Positions 26,644 to 35,847 are shown, counted from the first letter of the stretch. The stretch: 64,000 bases of DNA from JAYFRL01 sp034925905 (GCA_034925905.1 JAYFRL010000020.1:23988-87987), one strand, 5' to 3'. The notes: generated by a model from the letters alone, not told the origin. A program made the numbers and translations.

Positions 26644-27590
26644 TTATCTTCCTCCTTGTTATTATTTTCTGGTACCAAAGAATTAATCCTGTTTCTATAT
26701 TCAATGTTCTTTTCGGTTTCTTCAATCATTTTAAGCCTTTTTTTCTTTAAATAAAAAAGCATGAAAACACCAAAAACGATAAACAAAACAGAAACTATCT
26801 GCGAAACAGGTATCCCAGTCCCCCAAAGAAGCAATTGATCCGTTCTTAAAGCTTCTATCCAAAACCGGCCTATGCCATAGCCTATGCTGTAAAGCGCAAA
26901 AACCGAGCCGTTAGATTTCTTTCTTTTAATCATAAGCATGAGTATCACAAATAGGGCTATGTTCCAAACAGATTCATATAAAAACGTAGGGTGAACCTGA
27001 ACATAAGTTGCCCCGTTTTGAATAACTGTATTATTTAAAATCTCTTGGGTAAGGTTCCCTTCATAAACCGTGTCAAGCGTATATCTCATTGCAAAAAAGG
27101 AATCCGTAAAAGTTCCAAAGGCTTCCCTGTTGAAAAAATTACCCCATCTGCCTATGGCTTGCCCCAGAGCAAGGGAAGGTACGCAGGTATCCGTAAGAAG
27201 CCAAAGGCTTATGCCCTTTTTTCTCGAATATAAAACAGCCATTATTGTTGCCGCAATAACACCGCCATATATAGCTAGACCGCCGTTTCTGAAATTAAAT
27301 ATTTCCAGAAGATTCCGTTTATACATGTCCCATGAAAAAATAACGTAATAAAGCCTCGCCCCTATTAGGGAAACAATCATAACCAGCATAGAAAAATCAA
27401 AATACATGTCCGGATTTTGACCTGTACGGTTTGCATTATAAAAAATTATTAATATGCCTATAACAACCGCAAGCCCTATAAAAACACCATACCAGTATAT
27501 ATCAAACCCAAATACCGAAAAAGCCGTTCGGCTTAGATGTTCTATTTCTATCCCTAAATTTGGAAAAACTATCTCAGGTGCCGTGTTCAT
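26640..27590 (-). CDS. lgt: Prolipoprotein diacylglyceryl transferase
   Basis: Lgt attaches diacylglycerol from phosphatidylglycerol to the lipobox cysteine of prolipoproteins. It has about seven membrane helices, the motif YWYGVFIGLAVVIG near residue 32, and the signature region GQAIGRWGNFFNREAFG. HPTFLYESVWN and SIGYGIGRFWIEALRTDQL are further conserved blocks. The charged C-terminal tail after the last helix is about 40 residues longer than in short homologues, giving 316 residues. The ATG follows GGAGGA. Confidence 0.95.
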   Translation of the reverse strand: MNTAPEIVFPNLGIEIEHLSRTAFSVFGFDIYWYGVFIGLAVVIGILIIFYNANRTGQNPDMYFDFSMLVMIVSLIGARLYYVIFSWDMYKRNLLEIFNFRNGGLAIYGGVIAATIMAVLYSRKKGISLWLLTDTCVPSLALGQAIGRWGNFFNREAFGTFTDSFFAMRYTLDTVYEGNLTQEILNNTVIQNGATYVQVHPTFLYESVWNIALFVILMLMIKRKKSNGSVFALYSIGYGIGRFWIEALRTDQLLLWGTGIPVSQIVSVLFIVFGVFMLFYLKKKRLKMIEETEKNIEYRNRINSLVPENNNKEEDK

Positions 27591-27620
27591 CGTTTGTCCT
27601 CCATCGTATGTTTTTATGTC

Positions 27621-28163
27621 TTAACACTCAAGCCCTCTTACATATTCAACCAAAGGTGTAATATTTTCTTTTTTTGTATACAAATATTCATTTTCTTTTA
27701 GTCCTAGTATTATAATATCTTCCGGGGTACGTTCATTTTCAGGTTTGTTTTTAAGAGCCTTCCTTAAAAGGCTCATTGCCAGCTTATGTATAGGATTAAG
27801 CTTTCTATATACAAGATCTCCCCTAAAATGGAAAATCTTTATTTTTTCCTGCATTTCTTCCGAAAAATTATGGTCGATTACAATTTTAAACTGGTCTGAA
27901 GCCTCCGGATCCATTATCCCCACTGTGAAAACAATAATATTTTTATTTTTAAAATTTTCAAAATTAGTTGTGAAAAATCTGACTCCGTTTATATCGCCCG
28001 TATATATTCCGCCACCTATTATAACCGTATCATACTCCTTATATTTATCAAGGTTAAGCTTTGAAGCCTTGAAAACAGGGCAGTTAAGTTCTTCTCCTAT
28101 CCATTTTGCATATCTTTTGCTGTTTCCATATAAAGACTTATAAATAACTATTGTTTTATTCAT
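27621..28163 (-). CDS. Flavodoxin-domain protein (HemG/flavodoxin-like)
   Basis: This 180-residue protein has the flavodoxin FMN phosphate loop as IYKSLYGNSKRYAKWIGEEL and a second cofactor loop as IGGGIYTGDING. It resembles the flavodoxin/protoporphyrinogen-oxidase-like group used in anaerobic electron transfer; a specific partner cannot be named. An in-frame TTG at 28178 exists, but GAGGGGAT lies between it and the ATG at 28163, which I chose. It is a single gene with no obvious operon partner. Confidence 0.82.
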   Translation of the reverse strand: MNKTIVIYKSLYGNSKRYAKWIGEELNCPVFKASKLNLDKYKEYDTVIIGGGIYTGDINGVRFFTTNFENFKNKNIIVFTVGIMDPEASDQFKIVIDHNFSEEMQEKIKIFHFRGDLVYRKLNPIHKLAMSLLRKALKNKPENERTPEDIIILGLKENEYLYTKKENITPLVEYVRGLEC

Positions 28164-28297
28164 AATATATCCCCTCAATAAAATGAATTTATCGATTTTA
28201 AAGCATTATATACCAAAATATTTTTTAATTATAGCATTTTATTACACCAAAAACAAGTAAGGTATAAAACCATACGAATATGTATATTGAATATAGG

Positions 28298-28326
28298 AAA
28301 CCCCTTTAGGATATCCTAAAGGGGTT
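28298..28326 (-). terminator. Hairpin after the small membrane protein gene
   Basis: A perfect palindromic stem (AACCCCTTTAGGA and complement) lies just past the stop of the small gene at 28332. The downstream T-run on the minus strand is short (TTT), so strength is uncertain. Confidence 0.5.
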
Positions 28327-28331
28327 AAGGT

Positions 28332-28496
28332 TTAAAGCATATCTTCAACTTCGTTGATAAGCTCTCCTGCTTTATCTACGGCTTTATGGCCTGTTTTAAC
28401 CATTTTTCTTTTCATTTTGTTATCGTTTAAAAGGCAAACCACACCCACCATAGAAAGCACTCCGCCCGCAATAATTCCGGCCGCAAATTTATTCAT
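28332..28496 (-). CDS. Small single-span membrane protein, YtxH-like
   Basis: This 54-residue protein has one N-terminal membrane helix (KFAAGIIAGGVLSMVGVVCLL) and a basic, then amphipathic C-terminal tail, as in small YtxH-like envelope proteins. A longer frame opens at 28631, but AAGGAGAT is 7 bases before the ATG at 28496, so the short form is right. The upstream DUF1015 gene ends 83 bases away. Function unknown. Confidence 0.65.
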   Translation of the reverse strand: MNKFAAGIIAGGVLSMVGVVCLLNDNKMKRKMVKTGHKAVDKAGELINEVEDML

Positions 28497-28579
28497 AAAA
28501 AGATCTCCTTCCTTTACCGCAATTGCAGTATTATTATTTGATTTTTTTAAAATAAAATTACGGAAATTTGAGGTTTTGA

Positions 28580-29806
28580 TTATTCCAAAGAATGAATAAA
28601 AAGTCCGCTTAAAAGTTTTGGTGAGAACCATGTTGATTTTGGCGGCATTATCATATTATTATCCGAGATTTCCATAAGTTCCGAAACAGATGTTGGGAAA
28701 AGGGAAAAAGCCGCGGCAAATTCACCGCTGTCTACCATATCTGTGAGATATTTGTTTCCTTTTGTTCCGCCGGCAAAATCTATTCTTTCGTTGATTCTCG
28801 GGTCTAAAATACCAAATATGGGAAAAAGAATATAATCCTGTAAAATTGAAACATCCAAGCTTTTAACGGGGTCTTTGCTTATTATTTCTTCTTTTGCCAA
28901 AAGGCTAAACCATTGTCCGTTTACATATAAACCAAATTCATGCTTTTTGGAAGCTATATTTGTTTTATCAGCTTTTAAAACAATGAAATTTCTGGAAATT
29001 TTTTCTATAAGATCTTCAGAAGTATTTCCGTTTAGGTCTTTAAGAAGCCTGTTATAAGGCAAAATTTCCAGTTCGCTCTCCTGGAATACAACGGCAAGAT
29101 AATTTTCGCAATCGCTTTTTTCGCCTCTTTCACGCCTTCTTTTTGCAGTGTTTAAAGCGGCGGCATTTCTATGGTGTCCGTCCGCTATATAAAGGTCCTT
29201 AATCTGTTCAAATTTTTTTATTATATCGTTTATAGTTTTTTCGTCGCTTATAGCCCAAACCTTCTGACAGACTCCGTCTTTATCAACAAAATCATAAATA
29301 GGGGCATTGTCTTTAATAAATCCTTCCGTTATATCGGAAAGGTTTTTATTGTCTTTGGATATAAGGAATATCGGGCCAGTGTGTGCATTGCATATATCAA
29401 CGTGGTTTGTGCGGTCTTCTTCTTTGTCCGCTCTTGTAAGCTCATGCTTTTTAATTAAGCCCCTGGTATAATCGTATATTGAAGCCAACCCTACGATACC
29501 CGTTTTAGTTTTCCCGTTACTTTGAAGCCTATATATATAAAAACATGGTTTGTCTTCTTTTATAAGCGCACCTTCTAAAATAAGAGTCTCCAAATTTTCC
29601 TTTGCCTTTAAGTATACGTTTTTATCATAAGGGTCAGTTCCTTCGGGCATATCTATTTCAGCCCTGTCAACATGTATAAAAGAATATCTGTCTTCCCCGA
29701 GTTTTTTTGATTCCTCAAAGCTTAAAACATCATAGGGCAATGCTGCCACTCTGGATTCAAGCCCTTTTTTAGGGCGGATTGCGTTAAACGGTTTAAAATC
29801 TGCCAA
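28580..29806 (-). CDS. DUF1015 family protein
   Basis: This 408-residue protein is full length for DUF1015. It has the N-terminal FKPFNAIRPKKGLESRVAALPYDVLSFEE and the central YIADGHHRNAAALN block, which carries a conserved DGHHR motif suggesting a hydrolase- or kinase-like active site. The family is often found beside serine-biosynthesis genes in anaerobes, but not here, and its activity is not established. The start is a TTG 8 bases after GGGAGGG. Confidence 0.85.
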   Translation of the reverse strand: MADFKPFNAIRPKKGLESRVAALPYDVLSFEESKKLGEDRYSFIHVDRAEIDMPEGTDPYDKNVYLKAKENLETLILEGALIKEDKPCFYIYRLQSNGKTKTGIVGLASIYDYTRGLIKKHELTRADKEEDRTNHVDICNAHTGPIFLISKDNKNLSDITEGFIKDNAPIYDFVDKDGVCQKVWAISDEKTINDIIKKFEQIKDLYIADGHHRNAAALNTAKRRRERGEKSDCENYLAVVFQESELEILPYNRLLKDLNGNTSEDLIEKISRNFIVLKADKTNIASKKHEFGLYVNGQWFSLLAKEEIISKDPVKSLDVSILQDYILFPIFGILDPRINERIDFAGGTKGNKYLTDMVDSGEFAAAFSLFPTSVSELMEISDNNMIMPPKSTWFSPKLLSGLFIHSLE

Positions 29807-29831
29807 AAGAAAACCCTCCCATATATTATAA

Positions 29832-29864
29832 AAATAAGGCGGAAATATTTAAAATTTCCACCTT
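29832..29864 (-). terminator. Rho-independent terminator after aspartokinase
   Basis: On the minus strand a 9 bp stem (GGTGGAAAT with ATTTCCGCC, one G-U pair) is followed by TTATTTTTATAA. A second short dyad (AACGGCTGTAGCCGTT, 29881-29896) lies between it and the aspartokinase stop. Confidence 0.7.
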
Positions 29865-29912
29865 TAAATAATATCCTACTAAACGGCTGTAGCCGTTATA
29901 AATTTATAAATG

Positions 29913-31142
29913 TTATTCTTTCCTCAAGCTGGCTATTGCTGTCATAAACTTATCATGTATAGACCTTACAGCTTCTTCCGTATTCTCCGAATTTATTAAA
30001 ACGGAAATCTTTATTTCGGATGTGGAAATCATGCTTATGTTTATACCCGCATCAAAGAGCGCCTCAAACATAAGGCTTGCAACCCCCGGATTTGTAGCCA
30101 TGCCTGCGCCTACAACGGATAATTTCGCAATGTTATCATCATGTACAATTTCGCTTGCCCCTAATGAATCCTTTGCTTCCTCAAGCACCTCAAGCGCATG
30201 GGCAAGGTCGCTCTTTGAAACCGTGAATGAAATATCTTTTTTATTATCCCTCCCAAGCGACTGAAGGATTATATCAACGCTTATCTTTTCCTTTGCCAAA
30301 GACGAAAAAAGCTTAAAAGCCTTGCCCGGTATATCATCAACTCCGACAACCGTTATTCTGGAAACGTCTTTGTCGGAAGCAACTCCGCTTACGAGCATTT
30401 TTTCCACTTTACTTCCCTCCTTCACTACAGTGCCTTCTTCCCTTGTAAGGCTTGAACGTACAACAAGCTGAACATTATATTTCTTCGCAAGCTCAACAGA
30501 TCTGTTATGAAGAACCTTTGCGCCCAAAGAAGCCAGCTCCAGCATTTCTTCATAGCTTATTTCATTAAGTTTTTTTGCGTTTGGTACAACTCTTGGGTCT
30601 GCCGTGTATACCCCGGCAACGTCTGTGTATATTTCACATATATCTGCCTGAAGAGCAGCGGCTATGGCAACTGCCGTTGTATCCGAACCGCCGCGGCCTA
30701 GGGTTGTTATGTCGTCAAATCTGTTGACGCCTTGAAATCCCGTTATAAGGACTATGTTTTTCCTTGAAAGCTCAAGCTCTATCCTTGCTTTGCCTATTGT
30801 TTTTATCCTTGCGTTGCCATATGTTGAGCTGCTGTCTATCCCAACCTGCATCGCGTTAAGCGAAACTGCCGGATAACCAAGCGCCTGTATTGCCATTGCC
30901 ATAAGTGCCACAGATTGCTGTTCCCCTGTTGAAAGCAGCATATCCATTTCTCTTTTTGAGGCTTTTGGGTTTATCTCTTTTGCCTTTTCTATAAGCTCAT
31001 CTGTTGTGTCGCCTTGAGCAGACAAAACAACAATAACATTATTTTTACCTTTATCATACGACTCTATTATCCTGTTTGCAACATTATAAATCCTTTCGGC
31101 ATTTGCAACCGAGCTGCCCCCGAATTTTTGAACTATAAGCAA
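29913..31142 (-). CDS. Aspartokinase
   Basis: This enzyme phosphorylates aspartate in the first step of the Lys/Thr/Met pathway. The N-terminal IVQKFGGSSVAN is the family signature. VITGFQGVNRFDDITTLGRGGSDTTAV and YTDVAGVYTADPRVVPNAKKL form the catalytic core. Two C-terminal ACT domains (about 265-400) mediate feedback control. A TTG at 31166 is in frame, but GGGAGG follows it. The TTG at 31142, spaced 7 bases from that site, restores the standard start and gives 409 residues. It is last in the hom-thrB-aspartokinase operon, so threonine-branch control is likely. Confidence 0.93.
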   Translation of the reverse strand: MLIVQKFGGSSVANAERIYNVANRIIESYDKGKNNVIVVLSAQGDTTDELIEKAKEINPKASKREMDMLLSTGEQQSVALMAMAIQALGYPAVSLNAMQVGIDSSSTYGNARIKTIGKARIELELSRKNIVLITGFQGVNRFDDITTLGRGGSDTTAVAIAAALQADICEIYTDVAGVYTADPRVVPNAKKLNEISYEEMLELASLGAKVLHNRSVELAKKYNVQLVVRSSLTREEGTVVKEGSKVEKMLVSGVASDKDVSRITVVGVDDIPGKAFKLFSSLAKEKISVDIILQSLGRDNKKDISFTVSKSDLAHALEVLEEAKDSLGASEIVHDDNIAKLSVVGAGMATNPGVASLMFEALFDAGINISMISTSEIKISVLINSENTEEAVRSIHDKFMTAIASLRKE

Positions 31143-31162
31143 ATTATTTTCCTCCCAGCATA

Positions 31163-32065
31163 TCAATCTTCTATGATTTTAGCGCCCTCAAAATCAGGCT
31201 TAAGAATTTGAAGCTGCCAATTGTTGGGTATTGATTGGAGATAAGAAGTCATCTTTTCAGAAAAATCATCAACGTCTTTCTCATCCAAAACAGAAACCAA
31301 AGTTGGACCTGCTCCGCTTAAGTATCCTCCTTTGCCGCCAAAACATTCGGCAGCGGCTAAGATATACTCCATTCCAGGAACCAACGGCTGCCTGTATGGC
31401 TGGTGAAGCTTATCAGACATAGCCATCTTAAGATTATCTATCCTCCCTGTTATCATGGAAGCAACCAAAAGCGCGGCTCTTGAAGAATTATAAACAGCAT
31501 CTTTCCTATAAACCGTATAAGGAAGAACATTCCTTGATTTTTCCGTTGAAACAGGAAAATCGGGAATCATAACAGCAAATGTAAGAAATCTAGGCATATC
31601 AAGGCTCACATATCTCATCTCTTCGCTGCTTAAGGCTCCAACAACCATGCCTCCGAAAATAGCCGGGTTTGAATTGTCTGGATGCCCTTCCATTTTTGCG
31701 GCTATCTGAGCAATATCATCTTTTGTATAATTTGTTTTGGCAAGGGCGTTCCCGGCCATAAGACCGCCGACTATACAAGCTGCGCTGCTGCCCAAGCCTC
31801 TGGTCAGAGGAATGTTATCCTCCTGGATAATCCTAATTCCGGGAAGGTTAAGGTTGCGCTTCTTATAAAAATCACTTATTGTTTTATATATCAGGTTTGT
31901 TTTGTCAAGAGGCACAGGGAGCTCCTGTTTCTTTTTAACTATTATTTCAAGGCCCTCGTCAATTTCTTCAACCCAAATATGATTATACATTTTAAACGCA
32001 ACGCCTACAGAATCAAACCCAGAGCCCATATTTGCGGATGTTGCAGGAACACGTATATGTAACAT
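31163..32065 (-). CDS. thrB: Homoserine kinase
   Basis: ThrB is a GHMP kinase that makes O-phosphohomoserine for threonine synthesis. The N-terminal VPATSANMGSGFDSVGVAF, the ATP loop LTRGLGSSAACIVGGLMAGN (motif 2) and KGGYLSGAGPTLVS near the C-terminus (motif 3) are complete. The 300-residue length is standard. It starts 5 bases after hom, with AAGGAT as ribosome binding site, and is followed by aspartokinase. Threonine synthase is not in this window. Confidence 0.95.
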   Translation of the reverse strand: MLHIRVPATSANMGSGFDSVGVAFKMYNHIWVEEIDEGLEIIVKKKQELPVPLDKTNLIYKTISDFYKKRNLNLPGIRIIQEDNIPLTRGLGSSAACIVGGLMAGNALAKTNYTKDDIAQIAAKMEGHPDNSNPAIFGGMVVGALSSEEMRYVSLDMPRFLTFAVMIPDFPVSTEKSRNVLPYTVYRKDAVYNSSRAALLVASMITGRIDNLKMAMSDKLHQPYRQPLVPGMEYILAAAECFGGKGGYLSGAGPTLVSVLDEKDVDDFSEKMTSYLQSIPNNWQLQILKPDFEGAKIIED

Positions 32066-32070
32066 AATGT

Positions 32071-33309
32071 CTATCCTTCCATTCGTATTATATTCAAAAT
32101 TTTAACATATGGCAATTGATTTTTTAAATTACAAAGCTTTTTATTAATGCTTCCTTCCGTTTCCTCTGCGGTTAAAATACCAAGCTCGTCTTTAGCTTCG
32201 GGGATTTCAATGCTTTTTGAACCAGAAAATACTTTAAGCGCTTCTTCTTTAAGCTTTTTATTATCCCCGGAAGAAAGACGTATTAAAGCCTTAACCGAGT
32301 AATCTTCAAAAGGAACCATTTTTTCTTCTTCAGAGCTCCAATGTATCTTTATATTTTTACCCCTATGCTTAACGGCGTCTATTATATCTCCGCAAACGGC
32401 GCTGGCCGTCGGAAGCTTGCCTGCCCCTCTGCCGTAATACATTGTATCTCCAACCATATTGCCCTTAACAAATATTCCGTTAAACACATCGTTTACAACA
32501 GAAAGCGGGTGGGAAAGCGGCACAAGATAAGGAGCAACTATAGCACAGACTCCGTTTTCCGTAATTTTACTTCTGCCTAAAAGCTTTATGGAAGAGCTCA
32601 AACTTTTTGCATAAAGCATATCCGTTTTAGATATGTTCGTTATGCCTTCGGTATGTACCTTCTTATAGTCAACATTTTTCCCGCAGGCAAGAGATGAAAG
32701 TATTGAGATTTTCCTGCACGCATCATGACCTTCAACATCCGCCGCAGGATTTTTTTCAGCATAACCAAGCTCCTGCGCTTCTTTAAGAACCTCGGCAAAA
32801 TCCCTCCCTGATGCGGCCATCTTAGTTAAAATATAGTTCGTTGTTCCGTTTAATATCCCGGAAATATCTTTTATGCCTTCAGCCGTCAGCGAAGAAACCA
32901 TAGGTCTTATTATAGGTATGCCACCTCCAACGCTGGCCTCAAAAAAATAATTTGCCTTGTTTTCTCTAGCGATTTTAACAAGTTCAACTCCATGAGAAGC
33001 AACAAGCTCTTTGTTTGAAGTTACAACGCTCTTCCCCTTTTGGAGCAAAGCCTTTGTGTAGCTGTATGCAGGTTCTATTCCACCCATAACCTCGGCTATA
33101 AATTCAACAGAATCGTCATTAATTATTTTTTCGAAATCCTTAGTTAAAAAAGGCGAAACAGGATCATTCTCAAAATCCCTTATATCAAGCACATATTTAA
33201 CGGTTACCCTTTCGCCGGCTTTCTCTTCTATTATATCGGCATTGCTGTCTAAAACACAGAAAACCCCTGAGCCGACTGTTCCATATCCTAAAATTGCTAC
33301 ATTTGCCAT
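32071..33309 (-). CDS. hom: Homoserine dehydrogenase
   Basis: Hom reduces aspartate semialdehyde to homoserine with NAD(P)H. The N-terminal Rossmann motif AILGYGTVGSGVF and the catalytic-domain signature GILNGTTNYILTKM are visible. AELGYAEKNPAADVEGHDACRK provides the active-site Lys and Asp. A C-terminal segment of about 90 residues corresponds to the regulatory domain, although the ACT fold is degenerate. GGGAGTGAT precedes the ATG, and the gene is 6 bases downstream of the ACT protein. Confidence 0.95.
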   Translation of the reverse strand: MANVAILGYGTVGSGVFCVLDSNADIIEEKAGERVTVKYVLDIRDFENDPVSPFLTKDFEKIINDDSVEFIAEVMGGIEPAYSYTKALLQKGKSVVTSNKELVASHGVELVKIARENKANYFFEASVGGGIPIIRPMVSSLTAEGIKDISGILNGTTNYILTKMAASGRDFAEVLKEAQELGYAEKNPAADVEGHDACRKISILSSLACGKNVDYKKVHTEGITNISKTDMLYAKSLSSSIKLLGRSKITENGVCAIVAPYLVPLSHPLSVVNDVFNGIFVKGNMVGDTMYYGRGAGKLPTASAVCGDIIDAVKHRGKNIKIHWSSEEEKMVPFEDYSVKALIRLSSGDNKKLKEEALKVFSGSKSIEIPEAKDELGILTAEETEGSINKKLCNLKNQLPYVKILNIIRMEG

Positions 33310-33315
33310 AAAAAA

Positions 33316-33759
33316 TCACTCCCTAGCTATTATTTTGAAAGACCTTATTCCTTCGGTAGTCTCTATCTTTTTAAACAAAGCTCCCGTATCGGTATGCATG
33401 TTTCCCGTTTCAATAGTTATGGTAACATTCGCTATGCCGTTTAAAGGAATTGTTTGGTTTATTGTAAGTATGTTTGCGCCCGCTTCGGCAATAAGATTTA
33501 AAACGCGGGATAAAAGCCCTGAAGTGTCATCAAGATTTGCCGCAATTGTAACAGTTTTTCCTCTTGTGTTCTCATAAAGAGGAAAAATTGCATCTCTGTA
33601 TTTATAAAATGCACTTCTGCTTATCCCTGCTTTATTAACAGCTAAAAGAACCGTTTTTTCTTTTCCTGTTTCTAAAAGATTTTTGGCTTCCATGACTTTT
33701 ATAAAAACCTCAGGAAGCACGCTTTTATCCACAATATAGAAATTTTTATCCTCTTTCAT
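33316..33759 (-). CDS. ACT domain protein (UPF0735 / PheB-like)
   Basis: This 147-residue protein has an N-terminal helix-turn-helix-like segment (LLAVNKAGISRSAFYKYRDAIFPL) and a C-terminal ACT domain (TVTIAANLDDTSGLLSRVLNLIAEAGANILTINQ). This is the layout of UPF0735/PheB proteins, which are often encoded beside hom in Clostridia and are presumed to be amino-acid-sensing regulators. An ATG at 33771 is in frame, but its own codons form ATGGAGGC, which serves as ribosome binding site for the ATG at 33759. It is the first gene of the threonine operon. Confidence 0.88.
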   Translation of the reverse strand: MKEDKNFYIVDKSVLPEVFIKVMEAKNLLETGKEKTVLLAVNKAGISRSAFYKYRDAIFPLYENTRGKTVTIAANLDDTSGLLSRVLNLIAEAGANILTINQTIPLNGIANVTITIETGNMHTDTGALFKKIETTEGIRSFKIIARE

Positions 33760-33807
33760 GTTTGCCTCCATGTATTTTTGATAAAGACATTTGTTCTCAT
33801 ATCAGAG

Positions 33808-33836
33808 AATATACCACTTCTATTTCTGTTTTTCAA
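33808..33836 (-). promoter_or_regulatory. Sigma-A type promoter of the hom-thrB-aspartokinase operon
   Basis: On the minus strand TTGAAA (33836-33831) and TATATT (33813-33808) are separated by 17 bases, giving a 5' leader of about 40 bases. That leader is too short for a T-box or an attenuator. Confidence 0.62.
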
Positions 33837-33852
33837 GTATATTTTCAGATAC

Positions 33853-33882
33853 AAAAAATAAAGCTGTCTCCAGCTTTATTTT
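33853..33882. terminator. Rho-independent terminator of the HAD gene
   Basis: The stem AAAATAAAGCTG with its complement around TCTC is followed on the minus strand by TTTTTTG. It overlaps the HAD stop codon and is nearly symmetric. Confidence 0.72.
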
Positions 33883-34556
33883 AAAAGTAATCTGTCTATG
33901 TCTTTAGGATTGAATTCATAAATATATTCCGAATAATTTTTTTTCATTTCTTCTTCATATTCGGCAGAATATTTATCATAAACACCTATGGATTTCATGC
34001 CTGCCGCCTTTATGCCGGAAAGCGCAAAAGGAACATCCTCAAACACAGCGCAATCAGATGGTGAAACCCTTATCAGCTCGGCTGCTTTCAAGTATATATC
34101 AGGGTTTGTTTTGTTTTTCCCAACCTCATCCGAATATACTATAGCTTCAAAAAAACGAAAAATATTATTGTTATTCAAAACTGCTTCACACATTTTTCTT
34201 GCGCTTGAAGTTGCCATGGCAAGCTTAACTCCACGGGCTTTAAGCCCAGCTAAAAAATCAACCGCCCCTTTTTTAAGCCTTGTATTATTGGCATATTCAA
34301 AATATGCCATTTCTATAAGTTCTTCCGCAAGCTCAGCCACGCTCTTATTAAGACCATATCTTTTTATTATATAAGCTAGCCCCTGATGGAAGGTCATTGA
34401 CATAATTGTGTTTTTATAGTCCGTATCAATGCTGCAGCCGTATTTAAGAAGCAATTCATCGTCTACCTTGCTCCATATCCACATCGAATCTATAAGAGTT
34501 CCATCCAAATCAAAAATAACGCCTTTTATAATGTCTTCCATGTTTTCCTCCGTCAA
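33876..34556 (-). CDS. HAD-family phosphatase (beta-phosphoglucomutase-like)
   Basis: This 226-residue haloacid dehalogenase-like hydrolase has motif I FDLDGTLIDSMWIW with the nucleophile Asp. Motif II is MATSSAR, and motif III/IV is KNKTNPDIYLKAAELI...CAVFEDVPFALSGIKAAGM. The helical cap domain between motifs I and II classes it with the beta-phosphoglucomutase/phosphatase subgroup. The substrate, probably a small sugar phosphate, cannot be specified. It has its own promoter and terminator. Confidence 0.9.
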   Translation of the reverse strand: MTEENMEDIIKGVIFDLDGTLIDSMWIWSKVDDELLLKYGCSIDTDYKNTIMSMTFHQGLAYIIKRYGLNKSVAELAEELIEMAYFEYANNTRLKKGAVDFLAGLKARGVKLAMATSSARKMCEAVLNNNNIFRFFEAIVYSDEVGKNKTNPDIYLKAAELIRVSPSDCAVFEDVPFALSGIKAAGMKSIGVYDKYSAEYEEEMKKNYSEYIYEFNPKDIDRLLLK

Positions 34557-34565
34557 TTTTTTAAA

Positions 34566-34594
34566 ATCATAACATATTGCGACATATTATTCAA
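34566..34594 (-). promoter_or_regulatory. Candidate promoter of the HAD gene
   Basis: On the minus strand TTGAAT (34594-34589) and TATGAT (34571-34566) are separated by 17 bases. The promoter lies back to back with the rightward promoter at 34633. Confidence 0.5.
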
Positions 34595-34632
34595 TAAACA
34601 GGTAAAAACAGCCCATGTTTTTATTTATATAA

Positions 34633-34660
34633 TTGATATATTGAATTTTTTTGCTATAAT
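34633..34660 (+). promoter_or_regulatory. Sigma-A type promoter of the CobD/HisC-like gene
   Basis: TTGATA (34633-34638) and TATAAT (34655-34660) are separated by 16 bases, about 37 bases of leader before the ATG at 34704. Confidence 0.62.
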
Positions 34661-34703
34661 GTTAATAATAAACTGAGGTATAATAAGAAAAAGAGGTATT
34701 ATC

Positions 34704-35801
34704 ATGGAAAATATGAACCATATGCACGGTGGAGACCTTGACGCCATAGAGCGCAAGTATCATATAAAAAAAGAGGAAATCATGGATTTCAGCGGAAACA
34801 TAAACCCTTTGGGCTTTCCAAAAAGCGTTGCGGAAAAACTTGCGGAAAATATAGCCTTAGTGTCTATCTATCCGGATAAGGATTATTGTGTGCTTAAAAA
34901 AAGCATCGGCGAATACACGGGCGCAGATCCTAAAAATATAGTTGTCGGCAACGGCTCAACAGAGCTTATCTCGGGCTTCATAAAAGCGATTGCCCCTAAA
35001 AACGCCGTTATTTTAGGCCCGGCTTATTCGGAATATGAAAACGAAGTTTCAATTTCCGGCGGAAAATATATATACTTTCCTCTTGAAGAAAAAGACGGTT
35101 TTATTATAAACCCTGAAAAACTTAAATCAACCATTACTAATGATACTGATATATTTATAGCCTGCAACCCAAACAACCCGACAGGAACAGCAATAAAAAC
35201 CGAAACAATGCGCGAGATTCTTGCTCATGCAAAAAAAACCGGCACAGTTGTTATGATAGATGAAACATATATTGAATTCAGCGAAAATCTTGATGAGCTT
35301 ACTTCCATACCGCTCGTAAATGAGTTTGACAACCTGTTTGTTATAAGAGGCATCTCAAAATTTTTTGCAGCTCCAGGTTTAAGACTCGGATACGGAATAT
35401 CTTCAAACCGGGACCTTATGTCTAAGCTTTCTATGGCAAAAGATCCTTGGAGCGTAAATATTCTTGCATCTTTTGCCGGCGAACACCTTTATAAAGACAA
35501 AAAATTTATAAACGAAACAAAAGCCCTCATATTTTCTGAAAGAAAAAAAGCTCTTGCCGAGCTTTTATCCTGGAAAAACATAAGGGTATATCCCAGCAGC
35601 TCAAACTTCATATTAATAAAGCTTATTACAGGCAAAGTTAAATCCTGTGAAGTCTTTGAAAAACTTATAGTTAAAAAAATGCTCATAAGAAACGCTGCAT
35701 CTTTTACCTTCTTGGATGAAAGCTTCCTGCGTTTTTGTTTGCTTTTACCGGAACAAAATGCAATGCTTCTAAGTGAAATGAAAAAAATAATAGAAGATTA
35801 A
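34704..35801 (+). CDS. Class I/II aminotransferase fold enzyme, CobD/HisC-like
   Basis: This 365-residue fold-type I PLP enzyme begins with HMHGGDLDAIERKY and DFSGNINPLGFP. That start is typical of CobD-type L-threonine-O-3-phosphate decarboxylases, which make aminopropanol phosphate for cobalamin. The PLP lysine is in RGISKFFAAPGLRLGYG. The closely related histidinol-phosphate aminotransferases share most motifs. No other cobalamin or histidine genes are adjacent, so I leave the choice open. The gene is monocistronic between its own promoter and a strong terminator, with AAGAGGTATT before the ATG. Confidence 0.78.
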   Translation: MENMNHMHGGDLDAIERKYHIKKEEIMDFSGNINPLGFPKSVAEKLAENIALVSIYPDKDYCVLKKSIGEYTGADPKNIVVGNGSTELISGFIKAIAPKNAVILGPAYSEYENEVSISGGKYIYFPLEEKDGFIINPEKLKSTITNDTDIFIACNPNNPTGTAIKTETMREILAHAKKTGTVVMIDETYIEFSENLDELTSIPLVNEFDNLFVIRGISKFFAAPGLRLGYGISSNRDLMSKLSMAKDPWSVNILASFAGEHLYKDKKFINETKALIFSERKKALAELLSWKNIRVYPSSSNFILIKLITGKVKSCEVFEKLIVKKMLIRNAASFTFLDESFLRFCLLLPEQNAMLLSEMKKIIED

Positions 35802-35808
35802 CAGCATT

Positions 35809-35837
35809 AAAAAAACGGCCTTTAAGCCGTTTTTTTA
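35809..35837. terminator. Bidirectional rho-independent terminator
   Basis: AAAAAACGGC and GCCGTTTTTT form a stem with a 6-base loop and T-runs on both sides. It serves the rightward CobD/HisC-like gene and the leftward gdhA. Confidence 0.87.
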
Positions 35838-35847
35838 TTTTGCCGAT

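Noticed and set aside
28497..28631. N-terminal extension of the small membrane protein to 99 residues
   Set aside because: AAGGAGAT sits directly before the internal ATG at 28496, and the extension overlaps the end of the DUF1015 gene.
33772..33850. T-box or attenuator in front of the threonine operon
   Set aside because: The leader from the predicted promoter is only about 40 bases, too short for a T-box, and no terminator hairpin is present.
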